64,000 nt of DNA. Origin: Vitellaria paradoxa (Eukaryota > Streptophyta > Magnoliopsida > Ericales > Sapotaceae). The DNA lies in the NCBI GenBank assembly GCA_019916065.1, contig CM034241.1, positions 1,394,562-1,458,561 on the forward strand, in the 5' to 3' direction. A model generated the notes under the pieces. That model was not told the DNA's origin, made no database searches, and worked only from the letters and a program-made list of their open reading frames with translations. Within the stretch, counting starts at the first letter, position 1; each line of letters begins with the position of its first letter. The position numbers and the translations under genes are program-made. This document shows positions 12,346 to 26,194 of this stretch, in pieces.

Positions 12346-14599
12346 TATTTTTTTCAAATATAAGCACCATTTAATTTGCTAAAAACTAACAAAAATTTAC
12401 TGAAAACCTCCATAAATCTCAAAAAATCTCAAAACTTTTTAACATGTTTTGGCCATTTCGTACTTCATGAAATCTTTAAAAATTTCTATGTAAATCTACA
12501 TATTTCAATAAGTTTTCACAAATTCCAACACTTTTTTTACAAACTCCAATAACTTTTTCACAAGCCCCAATAATTTTTCAACAAATTTTAACAATCTTAA
12601 CATAAATATGTGGAAATAAACCGAAAAAAAGATTCTCACGATTTCTCTCTCTAATTTTTTCATGTAAAAATTAAAAAATTTAACAACTTTCAGAAAAATT
12701 TTAACATAAATCTATTGGAATGTACTAAAAAACCGTTCCCACGGTTTCTCTCTTCAACTTTTTACCGTAAAAATCTAAAAATTACATTATTCATTTACAA
12801 AAAAATATGATTTGAGTTAAAAACACCAAATGCCAAAAATTATCTCAAATTACATTTTTTTCTTATTTTTTATTACTCTAAATGCTACCATAATCTTATT
12901 AGTTTAAATAAGAATTTCATTATAAATTTAAGTAGCTTAGTATGAAAATTTTATGAAAAATTTAAAATCTTTCACAATAATGAATTTATTATTTTAGAAA
13001 GTAATAACAACATTTAGATTGTGTTTCTATGTTGATCCATTATTTAAAAAAGTAGTGACACCATCATCGCACATGCACTATATTTTTGTTTTTGTTTTTT
13101 TTGGTAAGTACACATGCACTATTTTGTATGTATTATTACATAAATTAATTCTATCATTTATATTGTATTTGTATTTGTAGATTTAAAATCAATGAATTTG
13201 GTGCTTATTACTCAAAGAAACTTACTCAAATATAATTTTGTTAGTTTAAATAGAAATTCTATCACAAATTTAAGTAGTTTAATGTGATAATTTTATAAAA
13301 ATTTCAAAACTATCACAAAAAATAGTTATTTAAAATCCTTCATAGTAGTGAGTCCACCATTTTAAGAAGTGATGACATTACTATTTTAATTGTAATTATT
13401 AGTAATTATTAAAAAAAAAAAGCTATACAACTTATACGTATTATTCAAAAATTAACTCTATTACTTATATTTGAATGCAATTTAATCACAAAACTATTGT
13501 TTTGGAGTCCCTAATTATTCAAATGAAGTTTTATATTTGATTTATCTTTGATCAATATACTTGAACTAATGGATTTTAATATTTGTAAATTTTAGAGTTT
13601 GATATAGTGTTTAAAATTTTTGTAAAAGAAAAAAAAATATTTTATAAGAGATGAATTCACAAAATTGGTAGGGGTGAGCATAATTCGGTTAAAAATGAAA
13701 AATCAAAAAGAAAAAAAAATCAATTTTGGTTGAAATGGTTCAGTTTGTCCAATCGGTTCAGTTTTGGAAGTATTATAGTAATTTAGTTTTAGAAATGTTT
13801 TGAATATAATTTTATTTTTTGAAAAAGATGAATGAAGATGGGTTATGCTCGACAGGTAACCGTGTACTGAATGCTTGTTCCGTGTGTGGTTTTTATTCAT
13901 TCCCTAAAGGCCCAAACCTGTGCCCAGTTCGATAAATTAAAGTTAGTCAAAACTTAAAAGCCCACCAGCCCATCTACATTGGGCATATTCGAATACATGT
14001 AACATTTGTAGGAAAGCAGCACCCTTCACACCCACCCAAAAAAAAAAAAAAAAAAAAAAAAGGCAAAAACATTTAAATTAAATAAATTAATTGGAATTGA
14101 AGGAATCTGGAAAAGTAAACCGTTACTATCAAATTTCAACCGTCACTCTTTGTGTGTCTCGACGTAAATTTATAATTAAAATTAGTCAATCATGATTGAT
14201 TGTGAACTTAATAATAAAAAGGGTCTTAAATTAAATATGTATCTTTAGTCTATTTTCTTTTTGGTATTTTTGACATAAAATTTAATAATTACGACAAAAT
14301 GTGGAAAGAATTATATGCCAAAAGCATTTAATTTAAAAAAAAAAGAGAAAACCTCTTTATCAAAATTATGCTTTATGTTTGCGATATTTTTCTTCATATT
14401 TCTTTACAAATTCAAAATTTAAAAAAAAAAATTAAACTAATAGAGTGATTAGAGTGAAAAAAATAATATAAATTGATAAAAATTACATTCTCATAATTTG
14501 TACACTGTAAATTAATTAATATAAATTGATAAATTGACAAAGGATGGTTAAAGATTCGAGTGTGGCGTGCTACATTGCGCCCGGGTGCTCTGTTTCACT

Positions 14600-16834
14600 T
14601 AGGCACGGGCTTTAATTAGTTTCACGTGTGATCTAGCCCGCCCCAAACTATTTAGCGGTTCGGCTGGCAGCTTCTATTGCTCTTACGTCTGAGGCTTGCT
14701 TTCATGCTTTCTCTCCCTTCTGGATTAGCAATCTAAGTCCCTTTCTGTACCAAGTTATTCCCCCTCTTTGGGTTTGTCTCTCTCTTTCTATACATATATA
14801 TATGACACACATATATACACTTTTTTTTTTTTGAAAGGAAATATATATGTATGTGTTTGTGTATATATATAAACACAGCCTTGTCTGTGTGCATGTATAT
14901 ATGTATGTAATGCAATTGTTACTTGTTTGGTTGGATTGATTGTTCTGTAATGTTTCTTTAGTTGAAGATGTGTCGGATCATTTTTTTGGCTTTTGGTTTT
15001 CTTTTCAATTCATTATTGGGTTTCAAGAATTGGATTGTGGGGTGGAACTTCTTACTTTTTTCTTGTTGTCAGTTCACTAGAGTTGTACAATGGTACTGTG
15101 CAGGGTTTCATTTGGGACCCTGAATTCTTATTTTGGTGATCTTGAATTTCTAGGGTTTTTTTCCCCGCCTCCAATGTGGGTGGTGTTATCAACTTGTCCC
15201 GCTTTACACTTTTGGCGGGGTCTTGGATTTGCAATTTGCTATGTTTGATTACTTTAGTTCTTGTAAATCGCCTTTGTGGCTGGAAAGGGTAGAAGTGTTG
15301 TTTAGAAGTATAAATAGAAATGTATTGATTGAATGGAAGAATAATGTTAAATAAATTAAACTACTTATTATGTCGGTATATTATACTATATTTTAGTGTG
15401 ATTGTTGAAATTATTAAAATAATTATTCTACCAGAGTTTTGTTGTGATCTCTTAGAAATTAGAATTTTTTGGTCGTCTCATGTAAAGAAAAGATATTTGG
15501 GTGCTTAAATTTTGAGAAGCATGGATACAGATACGGTTTGGATATGATATGAGTACGAATATATGTATTATGATTTTGAAAAAAATGAAAATATGGATAT
15601 AGCAGGAATATAGAAGAAAAATATATGTATTTATATTAGTCATATTTGCAAATATAATATACACAAAAAACTAATTTGCTAATTCAGTAAATACTTCAAT
15701 AAATAAAACAGAACAAAATATAAGGCATAAGATTTTTTTTATTTTGGGGGGTTTTGGCCATTCAATTCTAAATATGTTTTAATCACATATTTAAATGAAA
15801 AAATGAGCAAATTATTGCTATCCCACGTGGCGTGTTTGATATGTATCATGATTTATCCAAAAAGTATGTGAATCCGATATGTTTTGCCATTTCGGATATG
15901 GATACGATGCCCATCTTGAAGTGCTGCATCATAGCTTAAATGGTTATATGGTGGAGTTGTTATAATGCTTCAAACATTAGTGTACCCATTTATTTATTTT
16001 GATGTTTGAAATATAAACTTATTTCTTATATTGATACTTATTTTTCATTAAATTTTTGTCAGATACTTTGCTTTATTTAACCTCCAAATCTGGATATGCT
16101 AACCAAAACTTCAGTGGTAAAGGAAGTATGCCAGTCGGCAAAAACATTAATAGATAATGGCACAGTATGAACACAGCTCTTACATTTCAGATTTGATGAT
16201 AGAGTAACTGAAGTTTATGCCCCAAGAATAACGAACACTTCTAGGAATATGACATGCTTGTGTTGCACATCGAAATTTGGATACTACTCGATGCGTATTG
16301 GACATTTGTCTTAAATTGTCTTGTTATTTTTAATATTAATTTTTTTGTTTTTTTTTATCAAACTCATTCTCTTTTGACACTTAAAACACATTATAGTTGT
16401 GAAGAAAAAAATTATAATTAAATAATAAGATAAAACAACACGAATTCATATATATATATATATATATTAATTGCTTTGTGTTTAAAATTTAAAATTATAA
16501 CCTATATATATATTAACAACACTACCCTGCCTGCATTTCCTTTTGAAGGTTAATGTGTCCCTTACATGTGTATCATAATACTCTTTTAAGATTATTGTAT
16601 TGTGTGGTGTGTTATGGCCTCTCTGCATATCAGCTTAAGCCTCAATTCTTATGCGTCGTGCACCTTTTAAAAATTTGTTTATATCAATTGTCCTTGTGCC
16701 ATGTGTATTTTTTGACCCTCATATTTTTATTCCTTTCATTTAACTTATATGATATTTTACATATTTGGCGCTAATAGCATGTAAGTACTCTACTTCAGTG
16801 CAGGTCGTAATAGTTTCATCTGTTTGGATTTCAG
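14600..16834 (+). promoter_or_regulatory. Likely promoter, 5' leader and leader intron of the DCD-Kelch gene
   Basis: The first coding exon is preceded by a splice acceptor (TTTCAG ending at 16834), one base before the ATG, so a non-coding exon must lie upstream. The best candidate is about 14640-14790, a CT-rich, less AT-biased stretch just after a CACGTG core (in TTCACGTGTG). The leader donor was not fixed. The 2-kb interval between has no coding signal; it carries TA runs and a GATATGGATAC-type degenerate repeat (15520-15910). Confidence 0.4.
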
Positions 16835-16835
16835 G

Positions 16836-19800
16836 ATGGGGCTAGGAAGGAGAAAACAGACATTTACACCACCTCCCTCTCCAAATAAGGCTACAAGTGC
16901 AGAAAACAATAGAAACTTGGGGAAGAACGATCTCGGTAGTGTCATATTTGGTTGCAAGAAAAGCACAATAAAAGAATGTCTGTCCAAGCAGCTTTTTGGT
17001 GGGTTATCCATAATCCCATCACAAATTATGTTTTTTGTTTTCCCTTTCTCACTTTTATGGTTCGTTCCAAGGACCTTTGTGTAGATAATAGCATTCCATA
17101 CTCTAAGAACTCATGTCTATTGAGCAATATGACTATAATTGCTCTTTTATATTTTGCACTCCAAAAACTGATGAATTTGTTTGAAAATTAACAGGCTTAC
17201 CAGCTCATCACTTTTCATACATAAAGAATATTGACCCTGGTATGCCACTGTTTTTATTCAACTATAGCGACAGGAAACTTCATGGCATCTTTGAGGCAGC
17301 TAGCTCAGGACAAATGAATATTGATCCATATGCATGGACCTCCGATGGTTCAAAGAAAACACTATATCCTGCTCAGGTGTTTGTGTGAGATTCTCTCTTC
17401 TATGGTTCAGTTGTTTATCTAGTTAAATGTTTATGTTTGAGGCATGCCGGATTATGATCAAAGAATTTTTTAATACCAAGAAATTATTATAGGTTCAAAT
17501 TCTTGTTCGGTTGCCGTGCCATCCACTGGTTGAAGAACAATTTAAGCCAATAATCATTGACAATTACTATCGTCATAACCATCTCTGGTTTGAGCTGGAC
17601 CATGTTCAAACAAATAAGTTGATTTGCATTTTCTCATCTTTAGCTGTTGCCCCAAGTACTTCTCCTCAGAATTCCACAAAGCAGAAAACTCTATTCCAAG
17701 CTCCACCCTCAAATGATAGAAGGGAGGAAATTGAAGTGTTCAAGCCACAGGCTTTAGAGGTTGACTTTCCTCATTCCTATAAGTCCAATGGGATGGGTTC
17801 TTCAGATGTTGCTGTGCATCTGGGTGGCAACAGCCATCCGTTGGAAGGTCACTTGGGAATTCAGGTGATGGAGAAAGAGAAGGACGTTACGTACATGAAA
17901 CTAAAACAGTTGGCTCTTAATCGGGAGCAGTCAGATCTACCTTTGGCGGGCCTAGAAAATACTACTGCTGTAAATGATGTGCACTCAGGGAAAAAAGGTT
18001 TATCAGAGGCTCAAACAAATTCAGGAGAAATGAATGAGGAAAATCCTGTCAAGTCATTTGATTATAATTCTGTTATTGCTTGGGTACTTGGTGATGTCAG
18101 TTCATTCTTCTCTTAACTTTCCATTGAGGCATGTCTGGTATATTTTGTTTTCATTTTACAAGTTTTTTTTTTTTAATTATTATCAATGTTACTATAATTA
18201 TGCTATGTAGTTGATTCAAGGAATGGAAGAGCAATGTGCTTTTAAAATTGAGCAAATTCATAAGATGGGATTTCTGGAGCAGAGGCTGGTATGTCCAGTC
18301 ATATCATATGTTTTTGAACTTTGTGATTTTCTAGTTAATGTTTTTTCGCATATGAAGAATGAGAAGTAATGAAAACTTGACCCTTCCCCCTTTTTATTGG
18401 CATTTTCGTTGTTGTCAACATAAAAAAATAAAAAAATAAATAAAATAATGCACAACAATTGGTGAAAACTTCAGATTCAAGTAGGGTCAAGAAAGAGGTG
18501 TAGGATATGTTAGAATCATAGAAATTTTGGCCTGCACTTGTGGAATGAAGTCAAGATAAGTGGAGTAAGAAGATATCTATCTTTTATGAGGATAATTGGG
18601 AAGTGGCAGTAGGCTATTAAGATACGTGACATCTGGGAATAGATGTGGGGAAGATTTCATAGAATTATATAACTAGATAACTCTGAGGCCCGAGAAGCCC
18701 ACTGACTCAAAATAGGCACGATACCTGTACTTTATTATTAAATTTAGTGATGCTTGTTGGAAGTTTTATCTGTTTATGTTAATATATATATATATATATA
18801 TTTGGTTATTTCCTCATTCTTCATATTTGTTGTTGTGTCTCAAAGTAACTCAAAAAGTCCAGCTTGTAGTGCTAAATGTAAACCATAGGCTTTGCTTTTT
18901 TAAAGGACTAGGATTTTTCTTCTTTCGATTCTGAAATGGGTATATTAGGCATGTTGCATTTCTATTGATTGGTTGAGTAGTGGATGTGCCCATCTATCAC
19001 CCTCATATGTTCAATGAAAACCATTGTAATGGCTTTTCAGGTTGAGGCAGAAATTGAAATTCAACAGCTAAAACATCGATGTATGACGTTGGAAGGCATA
19101 TCACAATCTTTTTTGGCACATGATGATGAAACGGTGATGGATTCATTTGATGATCGTGAATTGGATCTTGATGAGTTGATATTTTTTGTGGGAGGATATG
19201 ATGGTGTATCATGCTTATCGGCTTTGGATGCCTACTCACCCACACATGATGTGATAAAATCTCTAAAACCGATGAACTCTGTTCGTTCTTATGCCTCTGT
19301 TGCATGGTTTAATGGTGAAATTTTTGTATTTGGTGGTGGTAATGGTGTTTTCTGGTCTGACACAGGTACTAGCATGCACTCCTCTCTGTCTTTCATTGTG
19401 GCTTGCATAAATGTTTGTGTCACTAACTTCGGCAGTCTCTTTCGATGAAGTGGAATCATATGATCCAGCCAATAACCATTGGACTCTGCGTCCTCCTTTG
19501 AGTGTCAAAAAGGGATGTTTAGCTGGTGCTACTCTAAATGACAAAATTTATGCAATGGGTGGTGGAGATAGGGAACTCTGCTTTGCAGATGTTGAAATGT
19601 TTGATTTAGATGTTGGACGCTGGATTTTTGTACGGTCAATGCTACAAAGGGTACTTCCCATAAACTTTTTAGGCTCCACAGCTAGGTCAACTGAATTTGC
19701 TTGTGAGGCCTCTCGCTTGCCTTATTTCTTGGAAGTGTCAATCTATGCTTGAGAATTAAAATTTAAACTGAATGAAGGGGATGCAGTGTCATACGTTGTC

Positions 19801-22171
19801 ATTATGTTGCATTTGATCTATTCAGATAATATAGTAATAGCCATCGATACGTTTGACAGTAATGAGCTTTGAGCATGTAATCTTCTAAACTGAACAAAGG
19901 GTCAATTATGATTTAAAATTATCGATTGTCTTTGTTAAAGCATCCAAAGACTCATTCCTCCTTTAACTTCTGAATCTCTTGGTTGTATACTTCTCATACT
20001 CAATGTGCAAGTTTGGCTCTCCACATTTGAATGGGGGTTGCCTTTGAGGGGTGTGTTGGAATATATCCCACATTGATAAAATTTTGCTTCCAAATCATTA
20101 TAAAATTCTAATGGAACTCTCTTCGAAGTTCCACTTCGTACCAATTGTTTTTGAGTTGGATGCTTTAATAATCTTCATGTTCTATTTTCACGTGGCATGT
20201 GATATATTCGGGCAATTTCATATTAGCCATTGTTATTTATCAAGAAGAAACTATAATATTACGCATTGTTACATTTTATGGTGAAGAAATGTAAAATTTG
20301 TTGGTAGAAGAGCCAAAACATTAGAACAAGAATATTGAAAGGACATAAGCTTTGGTATGTCAGTCAAAAGCACAATGTTTTCGGTTCAAGTGGATATATC
20401 ATTTGGAAAAACTGCTTTTCATCAATTATGTTATTTTACACAAGCATTCTCTCCATAAGTCTCCATCCCAAAGGATTTTCGAGTCCTTTTTTTTTTTTCC
20501 TGCTGAAATTTCGGATTGTGTTATTGTCCTTATGAGCACTAGTTCTTTCTAAATATGTCCAACTGGTATTATATTAGTCATGCCTCAATTTTGCACTAAA
20601 GTGTTACGCATGCAATAAGATAGGTATGCACCTTTTTTTGCACTAAGGTTTTACACTTGGAGTAATGATTTAACATGTAGACTGCTGGTATATTGCTTTT
20701 TTGTTTTCCTAGAGATTTGCTCTTGCAGCAGCGGAACTTAATGGTGCAATCTATGCTGTAGGTGGATTTGATGGAAATGAATATCTGAAGTAAGATATCA
20801 AACCCACTTTAATGTTTACTTCCTGTTGAACTATACACACGCAGGGACACACATGCACACACTCACAAACATGTGCATGCGTCAATATTTACAGAGGCTT
20901 GAATCATGATTTTGAATAACAGCAGTTGCTATTGCATAGCACCCGTCTCGGAGTTGATTCCGTTATAGTTCAGCCGTTACACTAAATTTAGTAATTTTAT
21001 ATTTGTTACACCCTGCGTTAGTTACATTTTATTCACGGCCAGTTTGCTGTGCATGGGAAAAAATTAGAAGTGAAGCTTTAATATTTAGTGTTTGTCGATT
21101 GAGTCATAATATTTCTCCAATAGCATCTTTGTCACCAGCTTCATGAAGATTTTGTGAATTTCAGGTCTGCTGAAAGGTTTGACCCCAGAGAACATTCCTG
21201 GAACAGAATTGTTGGTATGAATACAAGGAGGGGTTCTCATTCGATGGTGGTTCTGAATGAAAAGTTGTTAGTCCATTTCTTTATTTTATCAATTGTTTTG
21301 CTCAGCTGATCATTTATGCTCGATATGTACATAGGCTTCTGGAAATTTTGTGGGACCCAGCACTATTAAAGTTGAAGTTCCAAGTATTTTGTGTCTTTTG
21401 ACTTTTGTTAAGCTATAAATAACTCTTGTAGACTGATTATCAGTCCACTTTTTGGGTACCTGCTATCCAGAAAATTTGTTGTTTGTTCTTTGTTATAAAC
21501 TAGCAATCTCTAACATGTTAAAGTAAAAGGCTGCTACACATTTTGTTTAGTTTTTGGATTGCAGACATACTAAGGTCCCAAAGTGGAGATTTGTGTATAT
21601 ATATATTTGGAGTACAAATATATTGCGTAAATTAAATTGAACATGATTATATATGGTGTCAATGTATATGAATTTCTGATGGCTAGTACCCTTTGCAGAT
21701 ACGCTATCGGCGGTTATGATGGAAGCAAAATGGTTCCAAGCGTTGAAATATTTGATCCCCGTCTTGGGTTGTGGATGACTGCGGAGTCAATGGACCAACC
21801 CAGGGGATACTCTGCTGCTGCCATTTCTAAGGATTGTCTATATGTATTCGGAGGGACCAGAACAGACAACAGCCTTGTTGATACAGTAAGTTTATTGCCT
21901 TTCCTATCACTCAGGCAATACCATTGTGATGTAGCCTATCAGCCGTTGGAATAAATCCAATGGTCCAAGGAGGTCCATCACTTTGTAACCAAAAATTAAC
22001 TGAGCCTTTTTGGACCGTTAGATTAATTATTTTTATTTATTTATTTTTTACTTTGTTGGTATTATGGTATGGTAGGTTGAATGTTACAAGGAGGGTCAGG
22101 GATGGCAAGTGACCAACCTGAGGGGCATTGGAAGAAGGAGCTATCACTCTGCTGTATGGATGAACAGCTAG
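16836..22171 (+). CDS. DCD-domain Kelch-repeat protein (NRP-like development and cell death family)
   Basis: Ten coding exons: 16836-16998, 17195-17376, 17493-18095, 18211-18288, 19041-19365, 19451-19650, 20713-20789, 21165-21266, 21699-21885, 22076-22171. All have GT-AG borders and consistent phase, giving 670 residues. The N-terminal DCD domain (about 33-160) has the hallmark FGC, ECLSKQLFGLP and YPAQVQ motifs. A Ser-rich linker and a coiled-coil-like segment (MEEQCAFKIEQIHKMGFLEQ) follow. The last 290 residues form about six Kelch blades (VGGYDG, FGGGNG, MGGGD, VGGFDG, IGGYDG, FGGT). The architecture matches Arabidopsis At5g01660-type proteins. DCD proteins are linked to stress and cell-death signalling; Kelch propellers bind partners. 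The precise role is unknown. The start is set by the MGLGRRK family N-terminus. Confidence 0.93.
20053..20175 (+). mobile_element. Possible LTR-retrotransposon or TRIM fragment in DCD-Kelch intron 6
   Basis: TGTTGGAATATATCCCACAT is a common plant copia/TRIM LTR start, and it is preceded by a purine-rich GAGGGGTG like a polypurine tract. No second LTR or target duplication was found; the right limit is a guess. Confidence 0.35.
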
Positions 22172-23609
22172 ACATTGGAAGTAAAAACAATTCTGCTGAA
22201 CACATTAGCTTGAGGGATTGGTGAAGGGTATTTCATTTTAGCCCTTGTTTTTTTTGTAAGGCCAAAAAAATTTGAGAGCTGGATGGATTCAGAGCTATTA
22301 ATACAAGTTGAGAAGCAATGTGAGGCTGAGTCACGTAATTAGTATTTGTTGTATGACTTTCATATCCCTTTTTCTTTTTCTCTTGTAAAACCAGCATGTT
22401 TTTATACTAGAATTTTGGTTTGATGCATGAAAATATGTAAACTCTCTCTCTCTCTCTCGTTTTTATTTTTATTTTTATTTTTTTAATGCGCAGAGATGTT
22501 AATGCCATTATGTCAATGTCTGGAAATCAAAAGTAAATACATGCAAATGTTCTGTTTGGAAAGAAATTGTTTGATTTTTCTACCCCACCACCACATTTGC
22601 CACCACTGCTCACAAATGAATCACATGAAATGTTGACCTGATTAATTAAAAAAAAAAAAACTTTCATTGCTTGGAAAACAATTTTAATCAAACAAAGGTT
22701 GCTTCGATTCAAAGAGTGAAAATGGTTATAGAAACCTGAAAAAGTTGGTTTTTGGGGCGGGTAAATAGCAACTGATAGTAACTTGGAAACTAACAAAATA
22801 CATATCCACAGTCAACTTGAAATTAAGGTAGTGTTTAGTAAACTAAGAAGGTGAAAATTTTCGTAATTTTTGTTCTAGTGCTATCATTTGTCATTTTTGA
22901 AAAAATTATGTTTGTCAAAACAATAAAAATGTAAAAGTTGGATAAAGTTGAAGAAAATTAAGAAAAAATTAATAAAAGCTCAAGATTTTTTTTTTCTTGG
23001 AAAGAGTTGGAGAAAAATAAAAAATAAAAAATTTATAAATTTAGCCCCGAACGGAATGTAAATACACCGCTAAGGTTATATTTGATGTAAATTTGTTAAG
23101 CAAAAAAATTAAATGAAAATAAAATTAATAAAATTATTAGCTATTTTTTATGAATAATCAAAAAAGGAAAATATTTTTTTAGCCGAACAAAATTAAATTA
23201 TTTACTTTAATTTTCTTTTTTGAATAAACTTTAAAATTAGAATTGATGAAATATCGAGTCGGGTTGAATTTTTCAAAGGTATTTATAGTTTTAAATATTG
23301 CCGAGACTTGGTATTTTAGGTTTTTAATATTTCTCAAACTCACCTTAATGCAAAAATTATATTCCAAACTCATCTAACGAGCCTATGCATAAAAATTAAT
23401 ACTTAAAAAAATAAAATATTTATTTTTTATTATCTAATTTATAATTTAGGAAAAAATAATATTAACACTTTAAAAATAGGATTTATAATATAAATTATAT
23501 ATCTATTTTAAATAACATTTGGCCGAGCACAAGCAGAGTTGAGCAGAGCGACGCGTGTGTGAGAGACGGAGGGTCAGGCGAAGTTAGGGTTTGTATCCTC
23601 CCGGAGAAG
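22172..23609. other. Intergenic: DCD-Kelch 3' flank and MDL promoter
   Basis: It holds the 3' UTR of the Kelch gene, a CT repeat at about 22442-22460 and AT-rich DNA at 22830-23510 that includes a GTTTAG/CCGAACGG-ended MITE-like stretch (about 22832-23060). The last 90 bases before the MDL ATG become GC-rich (leader). No gene seen. Confidence 0.6.
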
Positions 23610-26194
23610 ATGCCTTGCCTGAACTTATCGACGAACGTGAATTTGGAGGGCGTTGACACCTCCTCCATCCTTAAGGAGGCCACCTCCGCCGTTGCTAAGC
23701 TCGTCGGCAAACCCGAGGCTGTATGTAATCTAATCTCTCTCCCCCCGCTCTCTCTCTCTCCCTCTCTCCCTATATATATATATATATCAGATTTTCTTGT
23801 ATCGTGTGTATTTGCTACTGTAACTTATATGCATTTGCTTTTGCAATATCTTCTCTTTTATATCTTTTATCAAATTTGCATTTGTTGTGGAATTAGTTAG
23901 TAGTCAGAGAATGGTAGCTATTCTAAGACAACTCGATTTCTCTGAATCCTGATCACTAATCTATGGGGATTAGACCATATTTGGTTTTGATTAGTTTTTC
24001 CTTTTGGTACTCCTTTTGCTTATATTCAGATGGTGGCCTTGTTCCTTAGGCCACTTTTTATATCTTTATTAATTTTGCAATAGCATACCGGATTACAATT
24101 ACTTGTTTGGATTGTTAAATGATTGTTTGACGAAGGCCATGCATGTTCATCTGTGGATTCTTTTTGGCAGTTCTTAGTTTGCTTCTTGAATTTGATGGGT
24201 ACGATTTTTTTTTTTTTTCCTTCTTATAAAAAAAATGTGGTGGTGCTTGAGCGTATCCCAAAGCCTGTCAAATGCATTTGGTTCCCTTTACTTTATCAGA
24301 TACCTATGAATTTGTTATTATGGCTTAAATGATGGACTTAATTAAAAAAGGGGTATTGTTGAATTCTTGTTTCCCCCCATGTATTACTTAGGGTGATTTT
24401 GGCGTGAGGGTGTAGAGGTTGAAATGTTGCAGGAGTAATTTATAACCCTATTTACTTAAGTTTGGAATGAGAGTATATGTATTAACTTAGGACATCATTT
24501 ACCCTCAAAATGAGGATAAGTATTACCCTAAGGTGTATGGTAACAGGGAGTAACAAATAAATGCTTTGCTTTTCTTACCCCTCCATTACCCTTCTTCTTC
24601 CCTTTTGTTACCCCCTGTTATTACTCTCTCATTAAAAACCGAAGAGACAAATTTGTGTTCATAACTCAAATAAGTTTTTACTCTCATACCAAACACACAA
24701 AATTTGTACAAGTTAATTGTTGCTCTCATACCAGATGTTATTAAATTATACAGATATATTATTACACTTACTCCAAACATAATGTAAGCATTATGTGTTA
24801 AAATTTACTCTTGTTATCCAAACATGGTTAATAAAGATATATTATCCTTATAATTGTTGCTTTTTTACAACTTACCCTTGTAATCCTTTATCCTCATTTT
24901 ATTTCCAATCCAAACTCACCCTTGGGGCTCATTGTCATTGTTGATCCTTTAGCAGAATTCCTTTCAAGCTATTTATACCATCCATACCATGGTTGAAATT
25001 TTGGTGGCCAAACTGACTTTTTCCCTTCTTGCAATTGTAAAAGTATATTTTTACTTGTGTTCTTTTCTAGAACTAGGACTCTCATGTTACATCTTGTTTG
25101 TTTTAGATTCAATTAAGTTTTATAATCATCACTTTCACTTTCCAATGAGAGGAACAATTTGTGTAACATAAAAAAAATGTATTTTATTTTCTCTTTCTGC
25201 TTTTCTTGTACATTCTCTAGTTTATGGAGTTTTGGACTATTGTTGTTCTGTTGAGCCAAGAGTTGAATTCTCATTTTTGCATTGAAGGGATAAAGCCTAT
25301 TGCCTTACAACTGTGGGCCAGGATTTTATCATTTGGATTAGGAAATAACTAATCTTTTAAGTGAGAATTGAGTTCACTGGTTTCAATTTTTTTTCCTTTT
25401 TTTTGGGTGCATCAGAACCACTAGTCTCTCTATTGTAATTGTACTGTGTTTGAATTTAATTCAGATGATGGTTCTTATATTTTCCACGTTATTCCTTGAA
25501 CAAACAAATCGATTGGGCGTGTGCTACTGCTTGGTTCAAATGGCTTTCCATTTGTATTTTGGCAACCATCAACAACTTTGTGTTTTTTAAATCGCAGTAT
25601 GTGATGATTGTGTTGAAAGGTTCCGTACCCATTGCTTTTGGTGGGACTGAGGAGCCAGCAGCCTATGGTGAGTTGGTGTCCATTGGGGGCCTTAATGCAG
25701 ATGTAAACAAGAAGCTTAGTGCTGAAATTTCAACCATACTCGAAACCAAGTTGTCTGTTCCCAAATCACGATTCTTCCTGAAATTCTATGACACTAAGGC
25801 AAGCTCTCGACTGACTAAGTTATCCTGAGATTTGAGTCATTGCCCTGAACTTGTGTATTCTCATTGCATTGTTCCTGTTTGTTTAGGCCCATCAAAGTCA
25901 AGAATATGCACAATGTCTGCATGCTTTACACCAGTGCTAGCTAATGTAAATAAACCTGTACTATTCAGAACCATGAATATAGCTTTTATTGGGTTTTTTT
26001 TTTTAATTATTATTTATTTCTAAAGACTTGAGTATCCTTTGCTTGCTTTCCTATTTTTGAAGAAAACAAAAATTTTGTTATGTTCTCTTTGTACGGCTAT
26101 ATTGGAGTAACTTCATACAATTTTGTATGGTGCTAATGGCTTCATTTTTAATCTGCAGGGCTCCAACTTTGGATGGAATGGATCCACCTTCTAA
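23610..26194 (+). CDS. MDL1: MIF/D-dopachrome tautomerase-like protein (MDL family)
   Basis: Three exons, 23610-23720, 25598-25798 and 26159-26194, encode 115 residues, the usual length for plant MDLs. The protein starts MPCLNL, keeping Pro2, the catalytic base of MIF tautomerases after Met removal; KPEAYVMIVLKGSVP and AAYGELVSIGG match the family core, and it ends GSNFGWNGSTF. The fold is a small trimer; plant MDLs are implicated in defence signalling and lack the animal CxxC oxidoreductase motif, as here. Intron 2 (25799-26158) starts GC, with the donor AAG|GCAAGC that is typical of GC-AG introns; no GT donor nearby gives the conserved C-terminus. If intron 2 is retained the protein ends in nine other residues (ASSRLTKLS). 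AATAAA lies at 26256-26261. Which of the Arabidopsis MDL1-3 is orthologous is uncertain. Confidence 0.93.

Larger units (their letters stand above)
2761..14560. other. Gene-poor AT-rich intergenic region with transposon remnants
   Basis: No convincing gene apart from the gene-like fragment at 11239-11389. Content is A/T-rich sequence, many (TA)n runs (about 3080, 4552, 4914, 5580, 6278, 6643, 6705, 7014) and numerous short elements with GTTTGG-type ends; the clear ones are listed separately. Slightly GC-richer patches at 7985-8140 and 9590-9880 show no recognisable protein. Confidence 0.7.
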
